Part shown: piece after piece, positions 32,101 to 39,730 of the stretch
How the letters are laid out: each line of letters opens with the position of its first letter
Position numbering within the stretch: the first letter of the stretch is position 1
Source of the DNA: Salminus brasiliensis
Lineage: Eukaryota; Chordata; Actinopteri; Characiformes; Bryconidae
Assembly: GCF_030463535.1 (NCBI RefSeq)
Contig: NC_132881.1
Coordinates: forward strand, 44,922,771-44,986,770
DNA: 64,000 bases
Direction of reading: 5' to 3'
Program-made: the position numbers and the translations under genes
The notes under the pieces: generated by a model
What the model was told of the DNA's origin: nothing
What the model saw: only the letters and a program-made list of their open reading frames with translations
Database searches by the model: none

Positions 32101-34639
32101 CTAAAACATAGGAAACGGGTCAGATTACAGCTGTACTGAGGAACCTTGCCCTGCATGTGGGCTCACGCTGTTCAGTAGTTCCCACACATGAGCTATACTA
32201 TTCTGGTACCCGCCCGTTCGTAGCTCCCTCTGGGCACTAGCAATGCTCCTGACGCTAGAAGGCTAAGGACACGGGTAACACTGGTCTCCTCCAATACGCA
32301 GCATTGCCAGGCCTGGCCCTCAGCTCCGCCGCACCTGCTAACAGATGCTTAAGAGTGAGGAGGGGGCCCGAGGTCGTGAGTTCGAATCCAGAGCCATGCC
32401 TCTCCCGTGCCATCAGTGGCCGGAGTCTGAGAGAGCACAATTGGCTGTGCACTTCCTGGGACTGGTAGATGGCGGGCTCTCTCCCCTCAGTACTTTCAGT
32501 GATGTTAGCCAGGTTAGCACAGGTATCTGTTAGCTGGGTAAATGTACATTACTGCCATGACTTAAACCTCTACTTTGGCCCTTAAGTCCTTTAAGTGTTT
32601 CATATCTAAAAACAGAAAACAGAAGGTTAACATTCAAAATATTCAAATACTGGATTATGTAAACCAAAGGCTACGATAAGTTTGGATATCCAAATATGCA
32701 AAGGGCCTTCCTCACCACAACCATCAGCTTCCCTGGAAACCATATCCTTCCCCACACTCTAGAGCTGGATCATGCATGTGTGAAGAACCTTTGAGTCGGT
32801 ATAGAAACTTTACATCAAGTGAAAATGTCCTTACAAGCCTTTAAAAGGTTCTTCACACTCACTGACCCGTTTAATGGTTCTTCATGGAACCAAAAGTGGT
32901 TCCTCTATGGCATTGCTCAAAGAACCATTTGTAGCACCTTTATTTTAAAGAGTGCATGTTCTCCAAACCTTCAAAGCCCGACGTAAAGGCTCTTTGGATC
33001 TGTGAAGGGTGCTTAATACAACAGAAACCACAAATAACCACTACACTGTATAATCAATTTACACTCTACAGACAAAAGTATTGGGACACCTGCTCATTCA
33101 CTGTTTCTTCTGAAATCAAGGGTGGGGTGGGGTGTGTGTGTGTGTATATATGTGTATGATATATATATATATATATACATACACACACATACATACACAT
33201 ATATACACACACACACACACACATTGCTGTGAGAATTTGATTGCATTCAGCAATAAGAGTGTTAGTGAGGTCAGGATGTTGGATGATCACCACCCCACCT
33301 CATCATCCCCAACTACCCTAAAGTATTGGGGGTATCATTTCAGAGAACACAGCTCTTCCACTGCTCCACAGCTCAATGCTTGGGAGCTTTAGACCCCTCT
33401 ACCCCACACCTGGCGTTAGGCAGCATGGAGCCAATCGGTTCATGTCAACCTGCTCCAGGGAGTCCTATTCTATTGGCAGTACTTCTCTACAGGGACTAGA
33501 CAAGCTGTGCGTATGTGTGCATTTACACATCTGTGTCAGCAACGGGTGCAAGTTAAAGTAGCTGAATGCATTCCTTAGAAGGGGTGTCCATAAATATTTG
33601 GACATAGGTTGTATACAGAGTCTTTTACAAACCAAAAGAAGTTTAGGGGGATATAAAAAAAAAACGTAAAGTGCAGGTGACTCAGAGAAGGTGGTTTTAA
33701 GATGAGGTTTAAAGATGAAAGAGCAGAGCAGACATGAAGGGGATGTAGCAGAGAGTTCTGGAGTTCGGGAGCCGTAGTACTGAACAGCCAGCCACTGTGT
33801 GTGGGACTGCAAGGATCCCCGCAGCGCCAGAATATCTAAGGAAGAGAGGGACAGTGGGGATAAAAGAGCTCGGAGAGGTGTGGAGGGGTGAGAGCATGAA
33901 GGGCTTTGAAGGTGAAGCGCTTTGAGAAGTTGGTTTTTGATAAGGGAGAACTTTGTTAACCAGTGAGGCTCATATAGGATAGGGGTGATATGGGGGCGGA
34001 GTGTTTGGTGAATGTGAGGAATCTTATAAGCACCTTTCAAGATACCCAAGATCACTGTACAAAGAGAAAAGGTGGAAACATCACTCCAGCCATGACAAGA
34101 AAAGACAGGACAGAGTAAACCGTACCTGAAGAGATGCTCTCCCATGCTGTTGACAATCACCTCATCAACCGGAAACAACTCCAGAGCTTGCTCATAGGAG
34201 TCGAAGAGGTCCTGAATACGTCCAAGAGAGTCCAGCTCATCGGCCCACTTGAAGAGCGTGAACCTGAAGGATTCCTATTTGAAAACCCCCAAGAAAACAC
34301 ACGCATGTGCCTCAATCCATCAACATCAATTACCTTCTAGTCCTCTTCCAAACAACTGCACAGCTCCCCTGAGAAATAATCAGACGATAATAACCAAGAA
34401 AAAAAAAAAAGACACATTCTACTCACTCTGGCAAAGTCCTTTAAGACCGGGGCCAAGTTTAGGACAAGAAGGTAGTGGACAAAAGCCGTCCCATAGTCCT
34501 GCTGCAGCAGGCACTGCTGGGCGCTTTCCAGGGACCTTGATATGAGCTCATTTCTTGCAGGATCTTCCCTTGTCGCTTCCCTTGGGCCTCCTCTTCTGGA
34601 GCGCCTCGTCCTCTTTGACTTTGACGTTTCGTTGGGCAT
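16585..34639 (-). CDS. prmt9: PRMT9, complete gene, 13 coding exons, 856 residues
   Basis: This is a protein arginine methyltransferase that uses SAM. In mammals it symmetrically dimethylates the splicing factor SF3B2. Exons on the minus strand, from the 5' end, are 34639-34427, 34274-34126, 32100-31864, 31628-31461, 30621-30519, 29446-29337, 29049-28857, 26918-26735, 23192-22880, 21789-21427, 20684-20531, 17209-17087 and 16845-16585. The total is 2571 nt in one frame, with phases matching at all 12 junctions. Layout: a basic N-terminus ([10 protein letters not shown], 7-16), TPR-like helices (about 35-165), SAM motif [13 protein letters not shown] (189-200), the ribose-binding acidic residue in YACELSK (E215), a double-E loop with E263 and E272, then a beta-barrel and the second, degenerate methyltransferase-like half. 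Human PRMT9 is 845 residues. ATG 34639 has A at -3. The gene is divergent from ARHGAP10. Confidence 0.96.
17087..17209 (-). CDS. prmt9: PRMT9 exon 12
   Basis: Residues 730-770, phase 0 at both ends. It encodes [20 protein letters not shown], then [20 protein letters not shown]. The donor is gtaagg and the acceptor tttatcag. Confidence 0.95.
18100..18205 (-). repeat. tRNA-derived SINE head
   Basis: On the minus strand an A-box-like TGGTCCAGTGGACTAAG (18192-18176) is followed by a B-box GGTTCAAATCC (18139-18129), the internal promoter layout of a tRNA-derived SINE. The adjoining 18262-18336 repeats parts of the same head in the other orientation. The cloverleaf is not intact enough to call a tRNA gene. 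Confidence 0.6.
19380..20460. repeat. Degenerate tandem repeat, about 420-bp unit
   Basis: The block with cactagctagga begins near 19381, 19793 and 20318. The block with ccaggtgtgttt and gactaagaatgctgcatg recurs at about 19490, 19918, 20127 and (truncated) 20438. A later part of the unit (gttagtcaga then aattattactgg) recurs with change as far as about 20930. Two full and two partial units are present. Confidence 0.75.
20531..20684 (-). CDS. prmt9: PRMT9 exon 11
   Basis: Residues 678-729. It encodes [20 protein letters not shown], then [20 protein letters not shown] and the conserved [11 protein letters not shown]. The acceptor is ttttccag and the donor gtaagc. Confidence 0.96.
20965..21345 (+). 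mobile_element. Tc1-like transposase fragment (catalytic region)
   Basis: A decayed internal segment: [13 protein letters not shown] residues near 20971-21000, and an [15 protein letters not shown] stretch (about 21205-21255) that corresponds to the family's DLNPIEHLWD block with the last catalytic Glu. Stops separate the pieces. It lies in PRMT9 intron 10 (20685-21426). Confidence 0.65.
21427..21789 (-). CDS. prmt9: PRMT9 exon 10
   Basis: Residues 557-678. It encodes [20 protein letters not shown], then [31 protein letters not shown], the conserved [16 protein letters not shown] and [10 protein letters not shown]. The linker before YVLDVSEGF is shorter than in the human protein. The acceptor is ccctacag and the donor gtgagg. 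Confidence 0.95.
21872..22138 (+). mobile_element. Truncated Tc1-like element (cataacatta left end)
   Basis: The terminal sequence atcagccataacattag is followed by the decayed transposase start: agcaggaaaaatgg, then clear remnants of the HTH region as at 7431-7966, including ccatctccaaaacatcaggc and agtggtcagtacccacca. The 3' part is lost and a SINE abuts it. Confidence 0.7.
22140..22310 (-). repeat. tRNA-derived SINE head
   Basis: On the minus strand an A-box TGCTCAGCGGTTAGAGC (22307-22291) and a B-box GGTTTGATACC (22264-22254) are correctly ordered about 30 bases apart. The tail after the head is not tRNA-like, so I call a SINE rather than a tRNA gene. Confidence 0.6.
22520..22795. repeat. 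Dispersed repeat family A, copy 2 (with CTG run)
   Basis: It matches 484-835 and 48925-49260: tctccaagttctcctc, tcaacacctggtttggtggt, a (CTG)n run, and gactggggggcgtccaggag. Seen three times in the window in the same orientation. Confidence 0.85.
22880..23192 (-). CDS. prmt9: PRMT9 exon 9
   Basis: Residues 453-557. It encodes [20 protein letters not shown], the divergent [17 protein letters not shown] loop, [10 protein letters not shown], and [13 protein letters not shown] with KLLTSLR. The acceptor (catccag) was chosen over a downstream cag because only it keeps the frame and restores the length match to human. Confidence 0.93.
23634..24350. mobile_element. hAT-like non-autonomous element
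   Basis: The left end reads agggatgcaacgatatcacc, with repeated ccgatac-type motifs. The right end (24270-24345) carries complementary atcggtgc and aatacc motifs. A similar layout occurs at about 45270-45860. No transposase frame is present. Confidence 0.5.
25440..25915 (+). mobile_element. L2-type LINE 3' end
   Basis: The segment encodes a decayed reverse-transcriptase C-terminus ([17 protein letters not shown], then [16 protein letters not shown]) and ends in the tail gtaagtcgctctggagaaga with taaatgctgtaaatgtaaat. The same sequence recurs at 50870-51385 and, inverted, at 56372-56772. Confidence 0.75.
26226..26580 (+). mobile_element. Partial copy of the aagtattgggacac MITE family
   Basis: It shares with 30708-31224 the segments atcccaaaagtactggatgg, agaacacagttcttccactg, tggcattaggca and agtagctgaatgca. 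Both termini are missing. Confidence 0.7.
26735..26918 (-). CDS. prmt9: PRMT9 exon 8
   Basis: Residues 392-453. It encodes [20 protein letters not shown], then [20 protein letters not shown] and the conserved [10 protein letters not shown]. The acceptor is gtcctgcag and the donor gtaagc. Confidence 0.96.
26919..28856 (-). other. PRMT9 intron 7
   Basis: A 1.9-kb intron. A LINE-like 3' end occupies about 28520-28740. I see nothing else supportable in 26919-28510. Confidence 0.65.
28520..28740 (+). mobile_element. LINE-like 3' end fragment
   Basis: The stretch reads with an [15 protein letters not shown] motif (about 28585-28620), typical of the C-terminus of non-LTR reverse transcriptases, and ends gcgctatacgagtataac, a common LINE terminal sequence. 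The clade is uncertain. Confidence 0.5.
28857..29049 (-). CDS. prmt9: PRMT9 exon 7
   Basis: Residues 327-391. It encodes [20 protein letters not shown], then [20 protein letters not shown] and LDIDFNSVQ. Its acceptor (tttgcag) directly abuts a long (TG)n tract on the coding strand. The donor is gtacac. Confidence 0.95.
29054..29193. repeat. (CA)n microsatellite with gcaaacaca interruptions, at a splice acceptor
   Basis: On the PRMT9 strand this is (TG)n with repeated TGTGTTTGCG units, and the last unit reads TGTTTGCAG, which is the exon 7 acceptor. It fills about half of the 287-base intron 6. Confidence 0.95.
29337..29446 (-). CDS. prmt9: PRMT9 exon 6
   Basis: Residues 291-327. It encodes [20 protein letters not shown], then the conserved [17 protein letters not shown]. 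The acceptor is ctcaaaag and the donor gtgaga. Confidence 0.96.
29950..30045. repeat. GGAT/GGGT minisatellite
   Basis: Imperfect tetranucleotide repeats (ggtgggtggacg and ggatggatggac units) in PRMT9 intron 5 (29447-30518). The rest of that intron shows no recognised feature. Confidence 0.85.
30519..30621 (-). CDS. prmt9: PRMT9 exon 5 (double-E loop)
   Basis: Residues 256-290. It encodes [20 protein letters not shown], then [15 protein letters not shown]263 and E272 are the double-E pair that positions the substrate guanidinium in this family. The acceptor is ttggaag and the donor gtaagt. Confidence 0.96.
30708..31224 (+). mobile_element. Full-length MITE of the aagtattgggacac family (about 517 bp)
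   Basis: It begins tacactatgtggacaaaagt and ends catttggacatggtgta, so the ends are short inverted repeats. The body contains gagaacacagttcttccact, tggcattaggcagcatgg and agtcctattgtattggcagt. Partial or related copies occur at 26226-26580, 33063-33612, 53751-54345, 57140-57385 and 58860-59020, and inverted at 31318-31440 and 47705-47930. No coding capacity is seen. Confidence 0.75.
31318..31440 (-). mobile_element. Inverted partial copy of the aagtattgggacac MITE
   Basis: The segment with agttactccaacaaaagcag ends in gtgtcccaatacttctgtcc atatagtg, the inverted terminal sequence. It lies just before PRMT9 exon 4. Confidence 0.65.
31461..31628 (-). CDS. prmt9: PRMT9 exon 4
   Basis: Residues 200-256. 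It encodes [20 protein letters not shown], then [20 protein letters not shown] and [14 protein letters not shown]215 in YACELSK is the acidic residue expected at the SAM ribose. The acceptor is taaccag and the donor gtgaat. Confidence 0.96.
31864..32100 (-). CDS. prmt9: PRMT9 exon 3 (TPR end and SAM motif I)
   Basis: Residues 121-200. It encodes [20 protein letters not shown] (a TPR-like helix pair), then [15 protein letters not shown] and [12 protein letters not shown], the glycine-rich motif I at 189-200. The acceptor is gttttag and the donor gtaagc. Confidence 0.96.
32205..32530 (+). repeat. tRNA-like SINE
   Basis: A B-box-like gagttcgaatcc lies at 32378-32389, within a degraded tRNA-like head. 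The later segment with gagagagcacaattggctg is shared with the SINE pair at 56839-57125 (gagagagcacaactggcc). The upstream part resembles 8250-8345. It lies in PRMT9 intron 2 (32101-34125). Confidence 0.6.
33063..33612 (+). mobile_element. Copy of the aagtattgggacac MITE family with a microsatellite inside
   Basis: It begins acagacaaaagtattgggac and runs to atatttggacatagg, with the same internal order as 30708-31224. A compound GT/AT/AC microsatellite (33134-33222) sits near its 5' end. Confidence 0.75.
33640..34080 (-). mobile_element. Probable LINE C-terminal fragment
   Basis: The minus strand is open and reads [14 protein letters not shown], then [20 protein letters not shown] and [12 protein letters not shown]. 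The order (HWL, then an F-K-LKT block near the end) resembles the C-terminus of non-LTR reverse transcriptases. The clade is unassigned. It lies directly downstream of PRMT9 exon 2, within intron 2. Confidence 0.45.
34126..34274 (-). CDS. prmt9: PRMT9 exon 2
   Basis: Residues 72-121. It encodes [20 protein letters not shown], then [20 protein letters not shown] and [11 protein letters not shown]-like helices. The acceptor is aaatag and the donor gtacgg. Confidence 0.95.
34427..34639 (-). CDS. prmt9: PRMT9 exon 1 with start codon
   Basis: Residues 1-71. It begins [18 protein letters not shown], a basic NLS-like stretch, then [20 protein letters not shown], the first TPR-like helix pair. The start is ATG at 34639-34637 in the context AACATGC. 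In-frame codons just upstream are GTG, not ATG. The donor is gtgagt. Confidence 0.93.
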
Positions 34640-35582
34640 GTTGGACGGAGTGAGCACCACAAGTCTGTTTATACCATCATTATCATTATTGCAGGATTAT
34701 ATTAAGTCTCAACTGTAACCATGGGAAAACCTCATGTGTTTAGAAAAGCAGGCAAGCAAGCTGCTGAGTATTACACCATACTTTCTAGACGGCTAATTAA
34801 ATGGCACCTGTGATCCAACTCTGTTAAATATTCAGGTTGTGAAAAACTGAGCCACCCATGAGCCTAAATGGGAGATCTGTGGGGCCCCTGTCCACTTAGC
34901 CATGGTCCCATTATAGAGAGGAAGGCCCTCTACACCTTTTACAGGAGAACATAATGCAAATCCTGAGCTTTTAAGTTAATTTAATCCCCAGAATACACTG
35001 ATGATAATAATAAAACACTATTATTATTATTACTAGCTAATAATAACACCGTATCCCTGACTGCCTAAACCTGGCCAGTTCAAATACAGCTACAGCCACG
35101 TTTAGGCTCTAATCCTCTAAACGTCGTAAAATATCACTCATCCAGCATCACTAAAGCATGACAGCACTAACGGACATATCTTTAAGGGCTTAACTCCTCG
35201 GCATCGCGTTAAAACCAGGTCTCAAAGTGCCCAAAACCGCCATAAAACGGCGCTAAACACAGAGGGAGCACATAACCAGCGCGGTCCCTCACATGAACCG
35301 CTATGCTAAAGCTAACCAAGCACATCAACTCGCATTTAACTCAAGATCCGCACCGAACAAACCACTCAGATACGTCTCCGTCATATCATCGCCTCCGTAC
35401 AACCAAAACGAGACCAGACTTTGCTTCACTGCAACGCCGATAAAAACGGAATTCCTGCATCTAAGCGTTAGCTTGCCGGCTAACGCCGTAGCCAGGCGCC
35501 GGCTGTCCCTCACGTAAATAACACCGGGCGGACAACGGGAGCGCGACCCGACCCCGAAGGTTCCGCTTGAGATTAATCCGCA

Positions 35583-35590
35583 TGACGTCA
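35583..35590. promoter_or_regulatory. Consensus cAMP response element (TGACGTCA)
   Basis: A perfect palindromic CRE octamer in the CpG-rich core of the divergent promoter, a binding site for CREB/ATF factors. Being palindromic, it could serve both genes. Occupancy is not shown by sequence. Confidence 0.55.
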
Positions 35591-35707
35591 ACACGTTACC
35601 ACGAATCCCGCTCCACTCAGCCTGACAGAGAGCGAGTGTTTGGGCGACACTCTATCTTTATTTTATTCACCGTTATAAGTATAAGAAGTGTGTGTTTGTG
35701 TGCTCGT

Positions 35708-35725
35708 ATGTCGCAGGTGGACTAG
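35708..35725 (+). other. Short upstream open reading frame (MSQVD)
   Basis: ATG TCG CAG GTG GAC TAG lies 214 bases before the ARHGAP10 stop-to-start interval ends at 35938. It matters only if the 5' UTR extends this far, which is unknown. Confidence 0.4.
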
Positions 35726-35733
35726 CTAAATAT

Positions 35734-35916
35734 ATGGGGAAACCCAAGGCGCCGTTTTCGTGTGACGCTTCTTCTCGCACGTTTCTAAGAAGTTCATCCA
35801 CTAAAAAAGCTCAGGACTTTCAGGACTTTGAGGACTTTCAGGACTTTCAGGACTTTCAGGACTTTGAGGACTTTCAGGACTTTGAGGACTTTGATCCGCT
35901 CGCTGTGGCTCGTTAG
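35734..35916 (+). other. 60-codon upstream ORF with Asp-Phe-Gln/Glu repeats
   Basis: It opens at ATG 35734 (MGKPKAPFSCDASSRTFL) and runs through nine DFQ/DFE triplets encoded by the 9-bp minisatellite, ending PLAVAR and TAG at 35914-35916, 22 bases before the ARHGAP10 ATG. It is in a different frame from ARHGAP10. If transcribed it would be a long uORF; there is no evidence it is a functional peptide. Confidence 0.45.
35812..35892 (+). repeat. Perfect 9-bp x 9 minisatellite
   Basis: Nine consecutive units of (C/G)AGGACTTT vary only at the first base (order C C G C C C G C G). Because the unit is a multiple of three, reading frames are preserved. One frame reads DFQ/DFE; the ARHGAP10 frame reads Arg-Thr-Phe/Leu. 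Confidence 0.97.
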
Positions 35917-35938
35917 TGACTTTAGAAAGCGCAGGAAA

Positions 35939-36092
35939 ATGGGACTGCACCCTTTGGAGTTCAGCGAGTGTTACCTGGACAGTCCGAGCTTCAGGGAGAA
36001 AATCAAAGCCCACGAAGCAGAGCTGGACAAAACCAACAGGTTTATCAAGGAGCTGTATAAAGACGGCAAGAACCTCATCAATGCGACCAAGC
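35939..36092 (+). CDS. arhgap10: ARHGAP10 (GRAF2) first coding exon
   Basis: ARHGAP10 is a cytosolic RhoGAP with N-terminal BAR, PH, RhoGAP and C-terminal SH3 domains, acting on Rho-family GTPases and membrane or actin remodelling. This exon encodes [20 protein letters not shown], then [20 protein letters not shown] and [11 protein letters not shown], the start of the BAR domain. It ends one base into the next codon at donor gtaagt (36093). ATG 35939 has A at -3 and G at +4. The frame stays open upstream to a stop at 35786-35788 without another ATG. Residues resemble ARHGAP10 more than ARHGAP26, and the PRMT9 neighbour supports this. Exon 2 was not found in the window. Confidence 0.93.
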
Positions 36093-36319
36093 GTAAGTTT
36101 CCCCCGGATCCCTTCAGTAATTCATTCCAGCAGTGGAGGGGAAACGGTGGCTGGGAGTCTAGTGGTGGGGTAGGAAGGCTGCATGGGCTGCATGGGCTGC
36201 ATGGGCTGTGAATCAGCCCCCAGAAGAGGAGATCATGTGTCCAAAGGAAGGGTATTTGGGTATTTGGGTATTTTGGTATTTTGGTATACCAAGGTCATTT
36301 AACCTTTTTATTTAGAAGA

Positions 36320-37515
36320 AAGGAGGGTATTAGGCTGTGGGACAGCAGATGTAGAAGGTCTAGGGACGTCAAAGTGAAGGTTCTGTGTGTCCACCAGGAC
36401 TGTATACTGAACTTTTGACCTGGGAGAGGTTGGGTAGACCCATGTCTAGTTCTAGACGTTTGCTGGACTCCATTCGTCTCCTTTTGGGATATTTTTGGTC
36501 AACAAGATTACCAGTGTTAATGAAGGAGTATGTTTAGTAGTGGGACACCAGGAGAAGAAGGTCCAGTAATGTCAAAGTGAAGGCCCTCAGGACTGTATCT
36601 TGAACTGTTGACCAGGGATGGGTTGGGTAGAGGAGCCTTAAACCATACTGAGCTAAAAATGGCCAAGCAAAACTAACCTGGGTCAGGTATGGATGCTCCT
36701 TTTAACCTGTAGATCTGAGGATCTTCTAGGTGCATCAAAAATAAGGAAACTGTACGTTTATTAGAATTACATTTTTCTTCCTTTGAAGTTTAACATCTGG
36801 AAACTTCAAGTTCTAGACGTTTACTGGACTCCATTCATCTCCTTTTGGGATCTTCTTGGCCACCAGTATTAACAGTGTTAATGAAGGAGTATGTTTAGTA
36901 GTGGAACACCAGCAGAAGAAGGTCCAGTAATGTCAAAGTGAAGACCCTCAGGACTGTATCTTGAACTGTTGACCTGGGAGGGGTTGGGTAGAGGAGCCCG
37001 AAACCATACTGAGCTAAAAATATGACCAAGCAAAAGTAACCTGAGACAAGTATGGATGCTCCTTTTAACCTGTAGATCTGAGGATCTTCTGAATACATAA
37101 AAAATAAGGAAACTATACGTTTATTAGACTTACATTTTTTCCCTTTTGGATCTTCTTAGTGCATGCAACATTTGGAAACTTCAAGTTCTAGACGTTTACT
37201 GGACTCCATTCGTCTCCTTTTGGGATCTTCTTGGCCACCAGTATTAACAGTGTTAATGAAGGAGTGTGTTTAGTAGTGGAACACCAGGAGAAGAAGGTCC
37301 AGTAATGTCAAAGTGAAGGCCCTCAGGACTGTATCTTGAACTGTTGACCTGGGATGGGTTGGGTAGAGGAGCCCGAAACCATACTGAGCTAAAAATGGCC
37401 AAGCAAAAGTAGCCTGAGGCGAGTATGGATGCTCCTTTTAACCTGTAGATCTGAGGATCTTCTAGGTGCATCAAAAATAAGGAAACTATACGTTTATTAG
37501 AATTACATTTTTCTC
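36320..37515. repeat. Tandem repeat, about 365-bp unit, 3 to 3.5 copies
   Basis: The anchor ttctagacgtttnctggact occurs at 36450, 36811 and 37186. Each unit also contains aggagtatgtttagtagtgg, tccagtaatgtcaaagtgaa and taacctgtagatctgaggat. A diverged partial unit precedes it at about 36320-36450. Confidence 0.93.
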
Positions 37516-37539
37516 ACTTTGAAATGAACAATTCAATAT

Positions 37540-37785
37540 CTATTAGAGCTGGTCAATATGACAATATTGTATCATATTGTGATAAATTGTGTTATTGTGG
37601 AAAACAATATGCTTTTACGGGTTTATTGTGGAGATCATCAGTAACTCCACGTTTCATTACAAAGAGTGTAATCAGTCTTATTTAATTCAATGAATTGCGA
37701 AATATTGCGATAATATCAAACAATGTAAAAAATGTATTTAAATATTGAGATATACATTTTTTTCTATATCCCCCAGCTCTAAGCT
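37540..37785. mobile_element. hAT-like MITE, gagctgg(g)caatatga family, copy 1
   Basis: It begins tagagctggtcaatatgac and ends with cccccagctctaa, an imperfect inverted repeat of the start. Related copies are at 40808-41104 and 52366-52666. Confidence 0.65.
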
Positions 37786-38017
37786 GGAAAGCTGGAGAAA
37801 CTGGTGGAGCCCCCTTTAAAATATGATCGATGGAGGTCTAGGTACTAAATTATCTCCATTTGGGGAGATCTAATGTTCCTCCATCCCACCTTTACTCTTG
37901 AATCCCACCTGGTTAGACACCAGACTATGGTGGAAATGCTCTAAATGTTCTACCAGCAAGAGAACCAAGCTCCTGTCTTCAGTTCTAAACCAGCTCTGAA
38001 CGGCGCATTCATACTCA

Positions 38018-38056
38018 AGGAGGAGGCTAATGCTAATGCTAATGCTAATGCTAATG
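38018..38056. repeat. (GCTAAT)n hexamer repeat
   Basis: About five tandem gctaat units ending at gcacac, next to the repeat copy at 38060-38430. Confidence 0.85.
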
Positions 38057-38059
38057 CAC

Positions 38060-38430
38060 ACACGCTAAGTGATCAGACTGCAGAGTTGTAAAGGAACTGG
38101 GAGCTGAATGGTCAGGGAGGTCAGTCAGACTGGACTGTAAGATAGTAAACACTATGGAGTTTAAAACAGTCGTTTAAAAAGATGCTCCAAACAAAAGTAG
38201 ATCAGATTATAATCAGACTTTATAGTCAGACTTAGTCTGATTATAAAAACTGGTACTTAACTGCTGTTTACTGTTGTTCATTAGCACATCTTACCTACGT
38301 TTTGGAGCTATTTTACTGTATTGCTTAATATTAATACTATAAAAACACGAAGATCAGATCAGATCGGCCAATAGTCAGCATTTAGATCGGATTGGGGGTT
38401 AAAAAAAAAAACGTAATCAGGGCATCCCTA
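38060..38430. repeat. Unoccupied paralogous copy of the repeat hit by Tc1
   Basis: Bases 38065-38180 match the two flanks of the Tc1 element at 14438-15982 as one continuous stretch, with a single TA at the insertion point (gatagTAaacac). The right end is agggcatccctag, hAT-like. Confidence 0.8.
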
Positions 38431-39245
38431 GTTGATACTCAGGGTTTCCATATTGGTACGTTAATGTGGTGCAATAAGGTAGTAATGGTCCAAATCTGAC
38501 TATCTAACTGGAGCATATTCGCCTCCATTGGTACATCTGATCAAACGTTGACACTATTTAGATCTGTGTCCTTGTTTTTTGGCCTGCCTGATGGTACAGA
38601 TCCAAAATGCATGTCGGCACAGGCTGTAAGTACGGTATAAGCTCCTCCACGACTGCAACAAAAGGGTGAAGTTGCGTCAAGTTACGTCGTAATTGTTTAG
38701 TTTGAATCCACGGTCTTAAAGCCAGCTCCTTCCAGCCAGTTGGATCCTTCATGTTTGGATATGCAGAGAAGGCCGTATGACGTTGACCTTCTGTCTTATG
38801 ACCTTTGCTTCTACATCAGCTTACATGGTGCATTGCAGAACAGGCCACTCATCTCCTTGGGGGGAAAAAGCAGCAGAAGAAATTGGCTAAAAATAAAATT
38901 TACGTGACTTTCGCAGGCCTGGCTTTGGGTTCGCAGGCCTTTTTGGGACTTGCTGGAATGCTGAAGAACTGCTGGAGGAATGCCTGAAGCTGCCTTATTT
39001 GAAGGTTTTGTTGTTTTGACCGGGGTGAAAATGCTCTGAAATCTTCTACCTTGGAGAAATGAACCTTTGGCATGTTTGATATGTATTTGATGGGGCTGAA
39101 AGACTTGCTGTTATTAGGAACAGTGGAGCTGTGGAACATCTTGCAGGACAGTTTTCTCTATGGTGCGACTAAGAACAACAGGGTTGGGCTATATCTCAGT
39201 TTGTCACTCTTTCTGAACCGTGACCTGACCGTCCACTCTGAAGGC

Positions 39246-39730
39246 CATGGCCTAATATTGTGTAGGTCACCCTCGTGCCACGAAAACAGCTTTGACTCAT
39301 CAAGGCATGGACGCCACAAGACCTCTGGAGGTGTCCTGTGGTATCTGGGTATCTGACACTAGAACATTAGCAGCAGATCCTTTAAGTCCTGCAGTTTGCA
39401 GTGTGGTTAGGCCTCCATGGGTTGCATCACTGGTTGTCCTTTCTTTGAGCACTTTTGGTAGTTACTGACCGCTGCATACCCAATGATTTGGTGATGTTCA
39501 GCCCCGGTCGTCTAGCCATCACAATCACAATTTGGGCAGAGTTCAGATCAGATTCTTACGCTTGACCATTTGTCCTGCTTCAACACCTTCATCACCTTCC
39601 AGAACTGACTGTTCACCTGCTGCCTGATACTGTAGGTCCCACCTTCGACAGGTGCCACTGAAAACCAGATGATCAAGGTTTTTCACTTGACATCTGTCAG
39701 TGGTTTTAATGTTATGGCTGATTAGGGTAC
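39246..39730 (-). mobile_element. Internally deleted Tc1-like element (cataacatta family)
   Basis: The right end is ttttaatgttatggctgatta. The internal order corresponds to the minus-strand transposase remnants seen at 915-1391: gtggtatctgg, tcctttaagtcctgcag, tgaccgctgcatacc and gtcgtctagccatcac. Confidence 0.75.

Larger units (their letters stand above)
34640..35938. promoter_or_regulatory. CpG-enriched divergent promoter interval of PRMT9 and ARHGAP10
   Basis: The two start codons are 1299 bases apart, head to head. CpG dinucleotides are frequent from about 35160 to 35640 (roughly four to nine per 60 bases by eye) and sparse outside. This is the expected layout for a CpG-island bidirectional promoter. 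The transcription starts cannot be placed. Upstream ATGs on the PRMT9 side (34640-34720) suggest a start close to the gene or a spliced 5' UTR. Confidence 0.6.

Noticed and set aside
33465..34178. 237-codon open frame on the minus strand
   Set aside because: Its first residues are PRMT9 exon 2; it then reads through the donor into intron 2, where the sequence looks LINE-derived. It is intron read-through, not a gene.
34640..34660. N-terminal extension of PRMT9 (VVLTPSN before MPNETS)
   Set aside because: The in-frame upstream codons are GTG, not ATG; the first ATG is at 34639.
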